Below are positions 16,584-27,500 of a DNA stretch of 64,000 nt, piece by piece. The notes under the pieces are model-generated. The model was not told the DNA's origin, did no database searches, and saw nothing but the letters and a program-made list of their open reading frames with translations. The position numbers and the translations under genes were made by a program. Each line of letters starts with the position of its first letter. Positions within the stretch are counted from its first letter, which is position 1. This stretch comes from QKTW01 sp052161885 (GTDB taxonomy: Bacteria > Bacteroidota > Bacteroidia > Chitinophagales > Chitinophagaceae): the NCBI GenBank assembly GCA_052161885.1, contig CP197396.1:1054001-1118000 (forward strand). The letters are read 5' to 3'.

Positions 16584-19500
16584 TTAATGTTTTCTAGGTA
16601 TTTCATTAGGGTTTGCAGCCCTAGCCCCTCCAGGAATATCTTTACTCTGAACATGAGGTGTTGGTATTGGCTGTTTTGTAGCTTTATTGATATGAGGCGC
16701 TCCAGGTGTTCCATCGGCTTTACCACCGTCATATCTTTTTCCGGCATCAAATCCTGAAGGATTCTTGTCATTAGCTTTCCATTCTTGGTATTTATAAACA
16801 TTTCCATCTTTATCTCGTTTAAGGGTAGTATGATCGCCGACTGCATCTTTATCTGGCTCTAACTTATTAGCATTCTTTGTAGTACCTCCTCCACTGGAGG
16901 ATCCAGAACTTCCCGAAGAGCTTACCGTTCCAGCACCAGAAGACATATTTCTGACTGAATTTACCAATAGAACAGGACCAAGAACTTGCCCTACCGCACC
17001 TACAACCATTGGAATTGCAGATAATCCTCCTGTTTCTGGTAAAGCTGCTGCCGAAGCTTCTGCTGTCGGCCCTCCTCCAGTAGTCCCAGCTGCACCAGCT
17101 ACAAAGCTCACGGCATTACCAGTCGCTACTCCAGCATTCCAAGCATTTGCCACACTTGAGCTTGGATTTGAAGGCTGAAAAATTTGCTTAGTCTGAAGGC
17201 CCGTTGCATTATCAATTATGGCCGCGCTGTTTCCTCCAGTGAAAACAAGGAAATTGACAATTGTTTCACCAACCCCATCTTCAGGGGCATCACCTAAATG
17301 GTCACTGTAGGATATCGGATTGTCATAATTTGATGCATAAGGAGACCACGCTTCCATGCCTTCACTTTCCGGATCTACCTGCCACCAATGACCAGTTTGT
17401 GGGTCAAGATTGCGATAATATGCTTCATAAGTTTCAATACCTAAATCTCTATCCAGTTCAATACCGTTGTATTTCTTCGTATTCTTCTCTGTATTGTTGT
17501 TGGTGCTTGAAGTCAATGTTAGTCCGAACGGGTAATAATGATTTTCCTCCAGTACACTTCCTTTGTAGAAAGTTACGTCAACATTATCAAAATAAGTAGT
17601 GCTTCGTACGCGGGTAGACGTAAAAATAGTGACATAGCCCGGCTGGCCTATCGTTACCTGTCCGTTGGTGGCCAGTGTATTCCATTGTCCGCCGGCGCCG
17701 CCCATCTGCAGCATACCGCTCTGGTCGGGCAGCAGCTGCATATGCTCATCAAATACCAGGTAGCCCAGGTAGCTGGCAGGTTTGCTTTCGTCGTAGTTCT
17801 GCGCCATCAGGTTATCCAGCAGATTGGGTAGCTCTCCATTGCCCAGGCAGCCATGGATCACATCTACATTCTCCGGCACCTCGGCCACGCTTATACCCGT
17901 ATGGGTACTACCACCAGCCAGTGTACTTGCCAGCGCCGCCAGCATATCGCCGCCGTCCAGCATCTGGTCATTGCCCACCGCATCGTAGTAGGTATTGCTG
18001 CTCAGCTCAAAGCGGTCGCCGGGCATTACGCGCAGCATTATAGAAGGGCCGGTCATACGGTTGGGGTTCGTACCGTCCAGCTGGGCTGCTTTCATATCCT
18101 GCGGATTGGTGCTGCCGGGCTTGGCATCACGTACATCGTCCAGGTGTGTCCATACCAGCGCATCCGTATTGGCTGAGGCTATTTCCATACCGGTGCGGTA
18201 TTCTTTGCTCATAGCAACTCCGGTAAGAGATGTACTGCTGTAACTGCCGCCGCTGCTGGCCTGCGAGTTGATCACCGTACGCACATTGCCCAGGTGGTCT
18301 TTGAGGAAAAAATCATAGTCAAATGCTGCCGTACCGGCCGTAGTAGCCGTAGCCTGCGGGCGGCAACGGCCTTCCTCATGCAGCATCAGCTGCAGTTTGT
18401 TGTTTTCGTATACAAAATTGCCCAGGTAGTCGGTGGTAGTTATGGTACCGGCGGCATAGTCGCTTACTATTTTCCGGAGTTTATTGCCGGCACCGTCATA
18501 TACGTAATCTATCCAGCCGTTTGCAGAGCTGCCAATATCCACCGGCTTATTCTGATAATTGTATGCGACACGGGTAATACTTTTGTTTTTGTCGATAGTA
18601 AGATTTCCATTAGGGTCATATTGGTAATCGTCATCGCTGTTTGCAGGGTCATCTTTAAAATCAGGAGCCATGGTTACGGGCTGCGCACCCTGTGCCTCGT
18701 ACACACCTTTCGGCTGGTTGCTGTTGGGGAAATAGTGGTATACCAGGTTGTCCATATCTACCGGGCCGCTGAGGCCGGGGCCGCGCTGGTTCATCGTCTG
18801 CAGATTGCCGTTATAGTCGTAGGAAATATTTGTAGCGGTAAAGTCATTATCGCCCAGCTGCCACAGCCAGGCACCGGTGTTCAGCAGTTCTTTAAACTGT
18901 GCATCCACCAGCCGGTTGAGCGGATCATAGGTATAGTCATACCTGCGTGTAGTAGCAGATATGCCGGAGTTGCGCCATTGCATAGACGCTATATTGCCAT
19001 TATACAAGCCTCCGTCATCATAGGCCAGCTGTTCGCAGAACATGACCGCGTCCGGTGTCTGTGTCACCTGTTGTTTATTCACGTAAGCCGGGTTGATACC
19101 GGTCAGCCAGCCGCGGATGTTATAGGTATAGCTGTTATTGGCGGCACTGAAATCTTTATTCTTCACACGGTTCAGATTATCGTATGCAAGACTGCTGATG
19201 GTGCGCCAGCCGGTGTTGTTAATGTTCTGCTCTGTTTTGGTAATAAGACCGTTGACATAATTCTTCGTATACTTCTTAACGATCAGTTCTGTCTTATGCA
19301 AATCAGGGTAAGCAGGGTCCGGAGATATCGCATAAGGATTTTGGTGAAAGGTTACGGAGCTGACCAATGTGCCCGCAAAATCGTACTGGTTGGTGATAAT
19401 ATCTCCACCACCCACTTTCAGATTATCGGCTTGCTGCTGTATAAGCCGTGCTTTATCGTCATAATAATTAACGGTAACCAGTACTTGCCGGTCATCATAG

Positions 19501-20972
19501 GGCGGTTGCGGGCTCAGGATGCCACTGACAACTTTGCAGGTAAGCAGTCCGCGGGTGTGATTGCTCAAGGCAGGCAATGCCGCATAGGGCTGCATACCTG
19601 TAAGAAATGCGTTATAGGCACTGGTATAGCTATATGATGCAGTAAATACTGCACTGCGGGTATAATCATCATAATAGTTTAGTGTATGTGCCCATCCGTC
19701 ATTCAGCATAAGACTGGAAGTAAAATTGGGCAGCTGGCCGGGAAAGTCAGTCGGGTAAGCACTTTGTCCTGCAATACCGGAAATATAATACATCAGGTAG
19801 CCGGGGTCATTATTATTAGGGCCATTGCCATCAGCCAGCCAGCTGGCCAGATCAGCCTGCGTAGCTGCATTGGGGGCCAGGTACTCGCCAGTCATTACCG
19901 GCCGGTCCAGGTCATCATAGGTAATGAAATCCCAGGTATAGTAGCTGGCCCGTTCGTTGCCATCCTGGTGCAGCACCAGACGGTTCCGGTTATCGTAAAC
20001 CATATATTCCACCTGCTTACCCGGAAGTTGTTTTTCAGTCATCCTTCCGCGCCCGTCGTACCAGTAGCGGTAGCAAAGACCATCGGCCAGCTGCTGGCTG
20101 ACAGGCCAGTTATAGTCGCCGTTGGCAATAATAGACTGGTTGATCGCCTCCGGGCTTATTACATACCGCAGGTGGTTCATATCATCGTATACATAGTATG
20201 TCTGCGCCCATTGCTCCGGTATATTCACGCTGAGATGCTGCAGCTGGCTGCGCTTGCATACCACCTGCCCGGTTTTGTTGGTATAAGTCTCTGTAATATT
20301 ACCGTCTTCGTCAGTGACAGTCTGGCGCATAAGCTCCCCGCCATTGTAGAAATTATTAAAAACAGGCAGGTCTGTTTTATTCGGACCAATGGTATACCAG
20401 CCAACAGTGTTTGCATCATTAGAGCCATAATCGCTGTTAGCAGCCCTGCCGCTGCCTACCCAGCTATTACCGGGAGCATAGGTATTCACTACACGGTTGA
20501 GCGGAGAATTATCAAAATCATTCTGGCTGTAAGGCGGCTCACCGGGATATATAGCATTGAATGCAGCGGACAATTGCGTAAGTGGCTGTGTTTTCAGCTT
20601 ACCCCGATTACCTTGCCCCAGGCCTTCATCAGCGGCATAAGGCAGATAGTGATATGCTTCCCTGCCGGCGGCATCATATACATGCACCTGCACCATATCG
20701 GCCAGTATCCCGCCGCATGCAGTTTTTGCTACTTCCTGTAATGGACGGCCCAGGCCGTCAAGGTAGGCCGTATTGATGGTGCTCTGGACGGTAGGGCTGT
20801 TCAGGATTACATCTGTACTTGTTGAAGTAGGCTGCTGTGGTACGTAGCTGCGCACATAATTGCGGTAAGTGGCATTGCTGAAGTCTGCAAGGCCGGGATA
20901 GGTCTGGGCATACCCGGCAAAGCTTAATACAAGCAGTACCGGCAGCATCATGAGTTTATGTTTCAGCATCAT
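16584..20972 (-). CDS. Rhs/YD-repeat polymorphic toxin with DUF6443 front and type-24-like tip
   Basis: 1462 aa. Signal peptide ending AGYAQ, DUF6443-like front (about 25-160: YVRSYVPQQP, AYLDGLGRPLQEV), then many YD repeats (YDDLDRPVMTGEY, YDPLNRLVDAQF, YDPNGNLTIDKN) that should build the Rhs shell. The core-associated segment starts at HYYPFGLTLTSS (about 1145) and ends near SYSDHLGD (about 1228). The variable tip includes a Gly/Ala/Ser-rich stretch and ends with DHTTLKRDKDGNVYKYQEW, KRYDGGKADGTPGAPHINK and TPHVQSKDIPGGARAANP, which resembles polymorphic toxin type 24 (a predicted nuclease). The DNA turns AT-rich at the junction, a sign of tip exchange. Last gene of a four-gene operon. Confidence 0.9.
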   Translation of the reverse strand: MMLKHKLMMLPVLLVLSFAGYAQTYPGLADFSNATYRNYVRSYVPQQPTSTSTDVILNSPTVQSTINTAYLDGLGRPLQEVAKTACGGILADMVQVHVYDAAGREAYHYLPYAADEGLGQGNRGKLKTQPLTQLSAAFNAIYPGEPPYSQNDFDNSPLNRVVNTYAPGNSWVGSGRAANSDYGSNDANTVGWYTIGPNKTDLPVFNNFYNGGELMRQTVTDEDGNITETYTNKTGQVVCKRSQLQHLSVNIPEQWAQTYYVYDDMNHLRYVISPEAINQSIIANGDYNWPVSQQLADGLCYRYWYDGRGRMTEKQLPGKQVEYMVYDNRNRLVLHQDGNERASYYTWDFITYDDLDRPVMTGEYLAPNAATQADLASWLADGNGPNNNDPGYLMYYISGIAGQSAYPTDFPGQLPNFTSSLMLNDGWAHTLNYYDDYTRSAVFTASYSYTSAYNAFLTGMQPYAALPALSNHTRGLLTCKVVSGILSPQPPYDDRQVLVTVNYYDDKARLIQQQADNLKVGGGDIITNQYDFAGTLVSSVTFHQNPYAISPDPAYPDLHKTELIVKKYTKNYVNGLITKTEQNINNTGWRTISSLAYDNLNRVKNKDFSAANNSYTYNIRGWLTGINPAYVNKQQVTQTPDAVMFCEQLAYDDGGLYNGNIASMQWRNSGISATTRRYDYTYDPLNRLVDAQFKELLNTGAWLWQLGDNDFTATNISYDYNGNLQTMNQRGPGLSGPVDMDNLVYHYFPNSNQPKGVYEAQGAQPVTMAPDFKDDPANSDDDYQYDPNGNLTIDKNKSITRVAYNYQNKPVDIGSSANGWIDYVYDGAGNKLRKIVSDYAAGTITTTDYLGNFVYENNKLQLMLHEEGRCRPQATATTAGTAAFDYDFFLKDHLGNVRTVINSQASSGGSYSSTSLTGVAMSKEYRTGMEIASANTDALVWTHLDDVRDAKPGSTNPQDMKAAQLDGTNPNRMTGPSIMLRVMPGDRFELSSNTYYDAVGNDQMLDGGDMLAALASTLAGGSTHTGISVAEVPENVDVIHGCLGNGELPNLLDNLMAQNYDESKPASYLGYLVFDEHMQLLPDQSGMLQMGGAGGQWNTLATNGQVTIGQPGYVTIFTSTRVRSTTYFDNVDVTFYKGSVLEENHYYPFGLTLTSSTNNNTEKNTKKYNGIELDRDLGIETYEAYYRNLDPQTGHWWQVDPESEGMEAWSPYASNYDNPISYSDHLGDAPEDGVGETIVNFLVFTGGNSAAIIDNATGLQTKQIFQPSNPSSSVANAWNAGVATGNAVSFVAGAAGTTGGGPTAEASAAALPETGGLSAIPMVVGAVGQVLGPVLLVNSVRNMSSGAGTVSSSGSSGSSSGGGTTKNANKLEPDKDAVGDHTTLKRDKDGNVYKYQEWKANDKNPSGFDAGKRYDGGKADGTPGAPHINKATKQPIPTPHVQSKDIPGGARAANPNEIPRKH
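17466..17540 (-). repeat. Rhs-core junction shared by all tips
   Basis: About 75 bases coding HYYPFGLTLTSSTNNN and the following EKNTKKY. Related copies lie at 13065-13139 (the closest, also with EKNTKKY), 14770-14836 (diverging after LTS) and 15593-15613 (only YYYPFGL left). All face the same way and each opens a displaced cassette, so this is the likely recombination site for swapping tips. Confidence 0.8.
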
Positions 20973-20995
20973 AAAATGGATTTTATATTTTTTTA

Positions 20996-23900
20996 TTATT
21001 CACTTTTCTGAATAGCGTAATCCGCCTTTTTAATAATATTTCCGGCCTGGTCTCTCACCAGCACCAGGCGTCCGTAAGGATCATACTCATAATACAGTAT
21101 ATGATTAGCGGCATCACATTCCGCAGTTGTTCCCACAAGAGGCTGGTACGTATAAGTCTTCATCTGTGCATTTGCCGGGTATAAGCGCAGTTCATCTATC
21201 AGTGCACTACCGCTTACTGTAATAGTCCCTGCAGACACGGCATGCTCATAATAAGTCCAGCCATTAAAGCTGCCGCCGGTTACAGCAGGGCCGTTCCCGT
21301 TAACCAAAGCACTCCCGCTTTTGCTCCAGTAGGAAATGAGGTAGTCACCGCCAGGAAGCGTAGAACTCGTAACATTGCCCGAAGCAAGATTGTAACATTT
21401 ATTACCTGTAACGCCGCCGGCAGTACTGATACCTGCAGCAGGGAAATGCCAGTTACCGGTTTCATCTGCCTCAAAACTGCAATAAGCAACCTGTGCCTGT
21501 ATTGCATTGCTGACTTCAGCAGTAATGGTTGCACCGTCCGGCGATAAAATCAGTGTATGCAGCACTCCATACACATTATCGTCAACAGCGTTACCATGCG
21601 CATCATAAGAGGAAACGGATTCTCTAAGCTTCATCCTGTTGTCCATGGATACTGCTCCGCTTTGGGGTAGAGTTACCGGAAGTGGTGCATAATTATTCAG
21701 CGGGGTCGTTGTTTCCAACTGGTAAGACTTATCGGGCAAAGGGACCGTATTACCGGAAAGGTTCACAGACTGATAGCTGGTTAATGAAGATTGTGTAACA
21801 TTAACAGCCCCTGATATATTCTTAGCTTTATATTGCTCTATCAGGGCATTGTTATTGTTCTGCTGCAAAAGCCCTATAGCTCCTGCCAGGCCTGTACTCC
21901 CGCTGCTGATGGTAAAATCTTTCGCATAGCGGTTATACAACCACCAGCCATCCTGGTTCAGGATTGTTTCTATCTTTGTAGGTTTGGTATGCGCTGCATT
22001 ATCATAGTAGTAGCTGGTTACTTTAGAAACCGGCGAACCCGTACTATAATAATTGGTCTCTGTTGTGTTATCGAGAATTATCTTTTCACTCTGGTATTTG
22101 TAATAACTGGCAGAGAACTTATCGAAATTTGGGCATTGCAGATCATGTGCGAAGTTCATGGCTTTCCAGCCAGGCACAAAATCAACTGCTTCAAAATGGT
22201 AATTATTATGAACATCATGTACCAGCGTACCTGCTGCATCGTAAGTGCTCGTCGCTAGTGTAAGGCCGTTGCGGTGTTTATAACTGTTGCCCGGAATAAA
22301 AGGCCAGGCCATGGCTGCATCGCAGCTCTGCGTTGTGGTAAAAGAGAACTGGTACAGCACAGAACCATTACTTCCGTTTGTGCCGGATTTTTCGCGTACA
22401 TAACGATAGGCTACCGGTTGGCCGGTTTGAAACAGGCCGGTGTTCTGCGCACCGGAACTGACAACTGTTATCGCAGCGGTATATGTGCCACAATAGGTTT
22501 GTTGCCCGGAAGTACCTCCACTGCCTGACCAGCCTGCACTGGAATTAGTTGAAAGTGTGTAGGTGTATTGATACTCCGGCTTAAATTGCAACGCGCCACT
22601 GGAGCGGTCTGTTTCATAAGGAAGCGAATAATCATATTCTTTAACTACCGGTTGTCCATCATAGTTAGGAGTAGAAGTAATCTTTGTTACACGAAGCCCT
22701 CCTGCATATTTATTTTTTGTGGTACCTGTAATTTTTGTGTAGGTAACGGTAATCCCTGCAGATACCTGGCATCCGGAGGTGCCGATCTCCATATCAGAAC
22801 AGTTGGCTATGGCCGTTATCTGGTAGGTGCCTGCGTTCAGGTAAAGCAGGTTGCCTGCCCAGGCATTCAGTGTCGGATCTGCACCGGTAAGGCAATGTAT
22901 AGATGTTGAATATACAGCGCCTGTACATGGGGTTGTACCCGAATTATTGTTGATATAGGAGCTGAAGTTCACATACTGGGCATGATCGATAACAAAATTG
23001 GCGGTATGCTGTGAGTTGGCCAATGTTTGCCCGGTACAGGCCGAAGTAACAGTAGCGGTCAAGGTCTGGTAAAGATTTTCATTTACATCCCCGGTACATT
23101 CATATCCATAGCTGTTGTTCTCAAATTCAAACTCCGTATAGCCACCAGTAGGATAAACGATTTTTTGCAAAATACCGGCATTGGAAAAACCAGGATTTAC
23201 ATTCCGGTCTCCGCCCGGTACGTTTCTTCCATTTACAATGATATCATTCGGAAGCAGATTGGTATTCCCGGTCGCACCATTATAATATCCCCAATGGTCC
23301 TGGGCATAGGACTGATAGCCCGGCAGCATGGTTGTATTGTAGCTGAAAGAATAAAGGTCCTGTGTACTGCCATCTGTTCCGGCCTGTATTATCTTATCCA
23401 GCCGCAGGCGTTGATTACCGGAAATGCCATAATAGCCTTGCTGCAGTCTGTACTCTTTGATTTTTGTATAAGCAGTATTGCTTAATGCATATACAGACAC
23501 ATTCGTCAAAGCATAGTTTGGCTGTGAACCGCTCAGATCTGTCCTTTGCGTGCCATAGGTAAATTCTACTTTTCCTGTCGGGAAAATGATCCGGCTGATA
23601 CGTTGCTGAAAATAGCTGGTATTTATGGTACAGGGGGAGTAATTACCCTGGTAACTGGGTAGGCCGCTATAACTGTAACTGGCACCCGGAACAGGGCCAA
23701 ACACATCAGAAAAAGAATGAGCAGTCTGCTCCAGCAGTTCCGTATCATATTGCAATGTTATATTGTCAATCCCATTGGGGAGCACAATTTTGGTCAGGTG
23801 CCATGCCGTTATCTGTAGCCCCCCGGTATTAGGATCTACAGAACTGCAGTTTTCGGTGATTACTTTTTCAAGCGCTTCGAAGAAATAGGATTTACCGTCG

Positions 23901-24517
23901 TCAGTCGTCAGCTTAAAATAGCTGGGCGTACCAGGTCCGTCATGAATATGGGACTCTACTTTTATATCTGCAAAAGGGATAAAATGCGGTTGCTGATTCT
24001 TATCCAGGACAAACTTCCCGTTGATTCCATTGAAATTAAACAGGTATTCATCCGGCTGACAGTCTATAATATTACCTGCACTACTCCTGAAAGTGCCAAT
24101 AGTAGTAGCATCTGAAATACTATTAGTTGCTGCGTTTGAAGGGATCATATTGGCGCCGCTACTGGTAAAATAGCCGACTTCATCCGGTTTTCCTCTGATT
24201 ACCCTGCTGATGGAGCCGCCCGCAATCAGGCTCCAGTTTTGACCAACACTGCTGGCAATACTACTTACCTTGATGCCACTTGCATCATAAGAAAGACTGA
24301 CTGGTAACTGTATGCCCGGATAACTAACGACGTAAAGAGGGATATTTATCTGGGGTACGCCTGTATGCATATCCACACTCTCTTCTCCGTACTTACCCAA
24401 TGCGGCCACCTGCGGACTGGGCACGTTCAGATCCACCATTGTAGGGTTGTCCAGGGCGCTTTGGGCGCTTAATTTAATGGCTGGCAATAATAGTAATATT
24501 AGAAATACTCTTTTCAT
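20996..24517 (-). CDS. Rhs-type exported protein B without toxin tip
   Basis: 1173 aa with signal peptide MKRVFLILLLLPAIKLSAQ. The front has YGEESVDMHTGVPQINIPLY and LPVSLSYDASGIKVSS, resembling the start of large Rhs/TcB-like proteins. A long beta-rich body follows. Near the end (about 1030-1130) is a jelly-roll, CBM-like module (CSFEADETGNWHF, GGVTGNKCYNLASG), then a final YD segment (YYEYDPYGRLVLVRDQAGN) and the stop. The same end is found in the upstream paralogue. It starts 35 bases after that gene and ends 23 bases before the toxin-bearing Rhs gene. Probably exported and associated with the toxin Rhs. Confidence 0.86.
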   Translation of the reverse strand: MKRVFLILLLLPAIKLSAQSALDNPTMVDLNVPSPQVAALGKYGEESVDMHTGVPQINIPLYVVSYPGIQLPVSLSYDASGIKVSSIASSVGQNWSLIAGGSISRVIRGKPDEVGYFTSSGANMIPSNAATNSISDATTIGTFRSSAGNIIDCQPDEYLFNFNGINGKFVLDKNQQPHFIPFADIKVESHIHDGPGTPSYFKLTTDDGKSYFFEALEKVITENCSSVDPNTGGLQITAWHLTKIVLPNGIDNITLQYDTELLEQTAHSFSDVFGPVPGASYSYSGLPSYQGNYSPCTINTSYFQQRISRIIFPTGKVEFTYGTQRTDLSGSQPNYALTNVSVYALSNTAYTKIKEYRLQQGYYGISGNQRLRLDKIIQAGTDGSTQDLYSFSYNTTMLPGYQSYAQDHWGYYNGATGNTNLLPNDIIVNGRNVPGGDRNVNPGFSNAGILQKIVYPTGGYTEFEFENNSYGYECTGDVNENLYQTLTATVTSACTGQTLANSQHTANFVIDHAQYVNFSSYINNNSGTTPCTGAVYSTSIHCLTGADPTLNAWAGNLLYLNAGTYQITAIANCSDMEIGTSGCQVSAGITVTYTKITGTTKNKYAGGLRVTKITSTPNYDGQPVVKEYDYSLPYETDRSSGALQFKPEYQYTYTLSTNSSAGWSGSGGTSGQQTYCGTYTAAITVVSSGAQNTGLFQTGQPVAYRYVREKSGTNGSNGSVLYQFSFTTTQSCDAAMAWPFIPGNSYKHRNGLTLATSTYDAAGTLVHDVHNNYHFEAVDFVPGWKAMNFAHDLQCPNFDKFSASYYKYQSEKIILDNTTETNYYSTGSPVSKVTSYYYDNAAHTKPTKIETILNQDGWWLYNRYAKDFTISSGSTGLAGAIGLLQQNNNNALIEQYKAKNISGAVNVTQSSLTSYQSVNLSGNTVPLPDKSYQLETTTPLNNYAPLPVTLPQSGAVSMDNRMKLRESVSSYDAHGNAVDDNVYGVLHTLILSPDGATITAEVSNAIQAQVAYCSFEADETGNWHFPAAGISTAGGVTGNKCYNLASGNVTSSTLPGGDYLISYWSKSGSALVNGNGPAVTGGSFNGWTYYEHAVSAGTITVSGSALIDELRLYPANAQMKTYTYQPLVGTTAECDAANHILYYEYDPYGRLVLVRDQAGNIIKKADYAIQKSE

Positions 24518-24552
24518 CTGATAATTATATTAAAGGGATTGTCATTAATGTG

Positions 24553-27500
24553 CTATTCTCCCTGCTGTATGCCATAATCCACTTTCTTTATGATATTTCC
24601 ATCCTGGTCACGGACGAGGGTAAGCCGGCCCAGCCCGTCGTATTCATAATAACGAATATGACCTGCAGCATCGCTCTCTGAAGTAACTCCTACAATAGGG
24701 TTATAAGTGAGCGTTTTCATCTGTGCACCCACAGGGTACAGACGCACTTCATCCACCTGGGCACTGCCGCTGAATACTGCGGTTGTAGCATTGGTCAGCG
24801 TATGCTCATGATACGTCCAGCCGTTGATAGTAGCACCTGTAAATGTGGAGCCGCTACCATTTACCTGCGGAGCGCCGTTTTTGCTCCAGTAGGAAACCAC
24901 GTAATTGCCGAAAGGTACTGCAGGCCCGGCCAGCAAAGCAGAGGAAGACAGGCTGTAGTATTTATTTCCGGTAATACCTCCTGATGAGCTGACGGCAGCT
25001 GCATTGTAATTCCAGTTACCTGTTTCTGTTGCTTCGAAACTGGTATAGGCAACCTGGTTCTGTGCTGCACCGGAGGCCTGTGCAACCGGGTACAGACCGT
25101 TGTACATCCAGATAAAGGCCAGGTGCTCATTGCCGATTTTGGTTGCATCCAGCGGTTTGTCATTGATGTTATAAGAACCAAGCTCCAGTTGCTTCTCATA
25201 GCTATTATCAATACTGAAGGAACCGGAAGAGGTAACAGTTGACAGCGGGCTGGAAGCATTGTAAGTACGCGGGGCATCCAGCTTCAGCTTGTACTGCTGC
25301 CACAGTGCTATCTGGCCTGCGTTATTGGTACCGGAGCTGAATTGCTTATAAGTATTGAGTTCTGCACCGGTAATGCGCTCGCTACCATTGGCAGTATTGG
25401 TCAGGTATTCTTCTACAGGGTAGTTGTGCATATTCTTTTGCAGCATACTGTAAATCGCTCCAGCAGCGGGATCAGCAGGATTGGAGATGGTATAGTCTGC
25501 CGGGTATTTTGTATAATCCGTTACTATGCTGCCATCACTTTTGGTAGTCTTCAGGCGTGTAGCCTGCAGGTGAGCGGGATTGTCGTAATAGTAATTCGTC
25601 TGCACGGTAATCGGAGTACCACCATTTAGCGGATATTGTGTTTTGGTATTCTGCGACAAGTACATCCATTCGGAGGTATAATCCATAGGTGCAGTAGTAA
25701 CCTGTGTGAGATCATTCTCAACAGGGCTGGTCGTTTGCAAATAACCTACTTTAAGCCCTTTAATAATATGGAAGTTCGTAGTTGGTTCAAAAGTATATTG
25801 GTTGACATCGGAAGAAACCAACGTATTATTCGAAGTAAAATAATTCGTTTCAACAGGTAACCCTCTACGCCATGACCGGGGCGATGCACCGGGGTAGGGA
25901 AAAACATGATAGGTTTTATCATTATAAAAAGAAAATTTGTGTTCAATAATGCCACCTTCTCCGTTATCACCTATCGTTTCCAATACACGTGAATACAAAA
26001 CAGGCTGACCATCACTATAATTTCTCTCGTAATTACCTTGAGAAATTGTCAGCATATGATCGAATACATTTGGCTCTTTGAATGTATTAACATTACAGTT
26101 GGGACTATAGCAGCTATAAGCACTTGTAACATGTGAAACGAACGTTGGCTCTGCAGTAATTATCCCAGACGAACGGGTATTGTCTGATGCATCTGTATAG
26201 TTGAATTTACGAACAGCAGAAGTGTTAGAGTATTGATCAAAACTGGTGATCTTTTTTACGCGCAAACCTCCACAGTCTACATTTTTATTATAGCCTGATA
26301 TAACCTTATAAGAAATATCTGCACTCTCCCAGTTATATTCAGCTCCGGAATTCCAGCTCGGTATTTCTGTTTTAAATGTATAAGTTCCGGGGTTGAGAGC
26401 TAAATCCCATGATTGGTTACCTCCAGGTGAACTATTAAGCGTTTGTGTTGTAAATGCAGGAGTACAGTTAGAACAGGATAGCGTATTTTTTACAAAACAT
26501 GTATTATCCGGGTTGCAATGATTACATGATCCACTTGAACAAGGCGGATCGCACAAGTTGTAGCTACAAGGAACTATATCACAAAAACGTCTGTGGGAAG
26601 TAAAATGTACGACAGTAGCATCATTAATAGTAAACGTTACACTGTGAGCTATTGGATCATTAGCAGAAGAGGCCTGGTAACTATGGGTGGTAAGATTTAT
26701 TGGTGCAACATCCACCCATATAGGTTTATTAACCAGATCTGTGCCCGAGCCACTTTTGCCAATTCTTCCGTAATTATTAAGCTCGTATTCAAATGCATCA
26801 TAGCCGCCGGTTGGATAAGTAATTTTAGTCAGGATACCCTTTTCGGCAGAAGTTTCATATGGATTACGGTCTGCGCTTCCCAGATACTGGTTTTCCCACC
26901 AAACTTTAGGGATCATATTAGCATTTGCTACCCCATTGTTATACCCCCAGTAGTCCTGGGATTTGCTTAATACTGGTGGTACATCATTACCGTTGTAGTC
27001 AAAGGTATAGGCTGAAATACGGGTCATACTATTATACAAGGCTATAGAATCCAGTCTTAATTTATTGTTAGTAGCGTTGTGCTGATAGTACCCATGATAG
27101 AAATACCATTTTTCAACAGATGATGTATTGTCTGCACTCAGATGTTCAATATTGCTGATCCTGTAATTTTCGTCAGTGCGTGTTCCATAACTGATAATAA
27201 GCTGCTCGTTAGGCGATGTTATCTTTGTCAGTAAACGCCCGTTATAGCTTACTGAATTAATACAGTAATTTGTATTCATCAGGGGATATACAGTATAATT
27301 TCCCTGGTTTACAGTACAACTTGGATCCGCCATGCAGCCTCCGGGGTATACCGTTTCACTGATCAGATAATTTTGAGCCCTGTTTTCATGCTGGATAGTA
27401 GTTACATTGCTCAAAGCATATTCAAAATTAAATTCGGTGCTGCCTGACGGATTAATAATTTTAGTTAAGTACCATTGCCCCGCATAATCATATGCGCTGC

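Noticed and set aside
17261..20741. Long plus-strand frames opposite the Rhs gene
   Set aside because: Antisense to a clear YD-repeat protein with signal peptide and immunity partner; codon-bias shadows.
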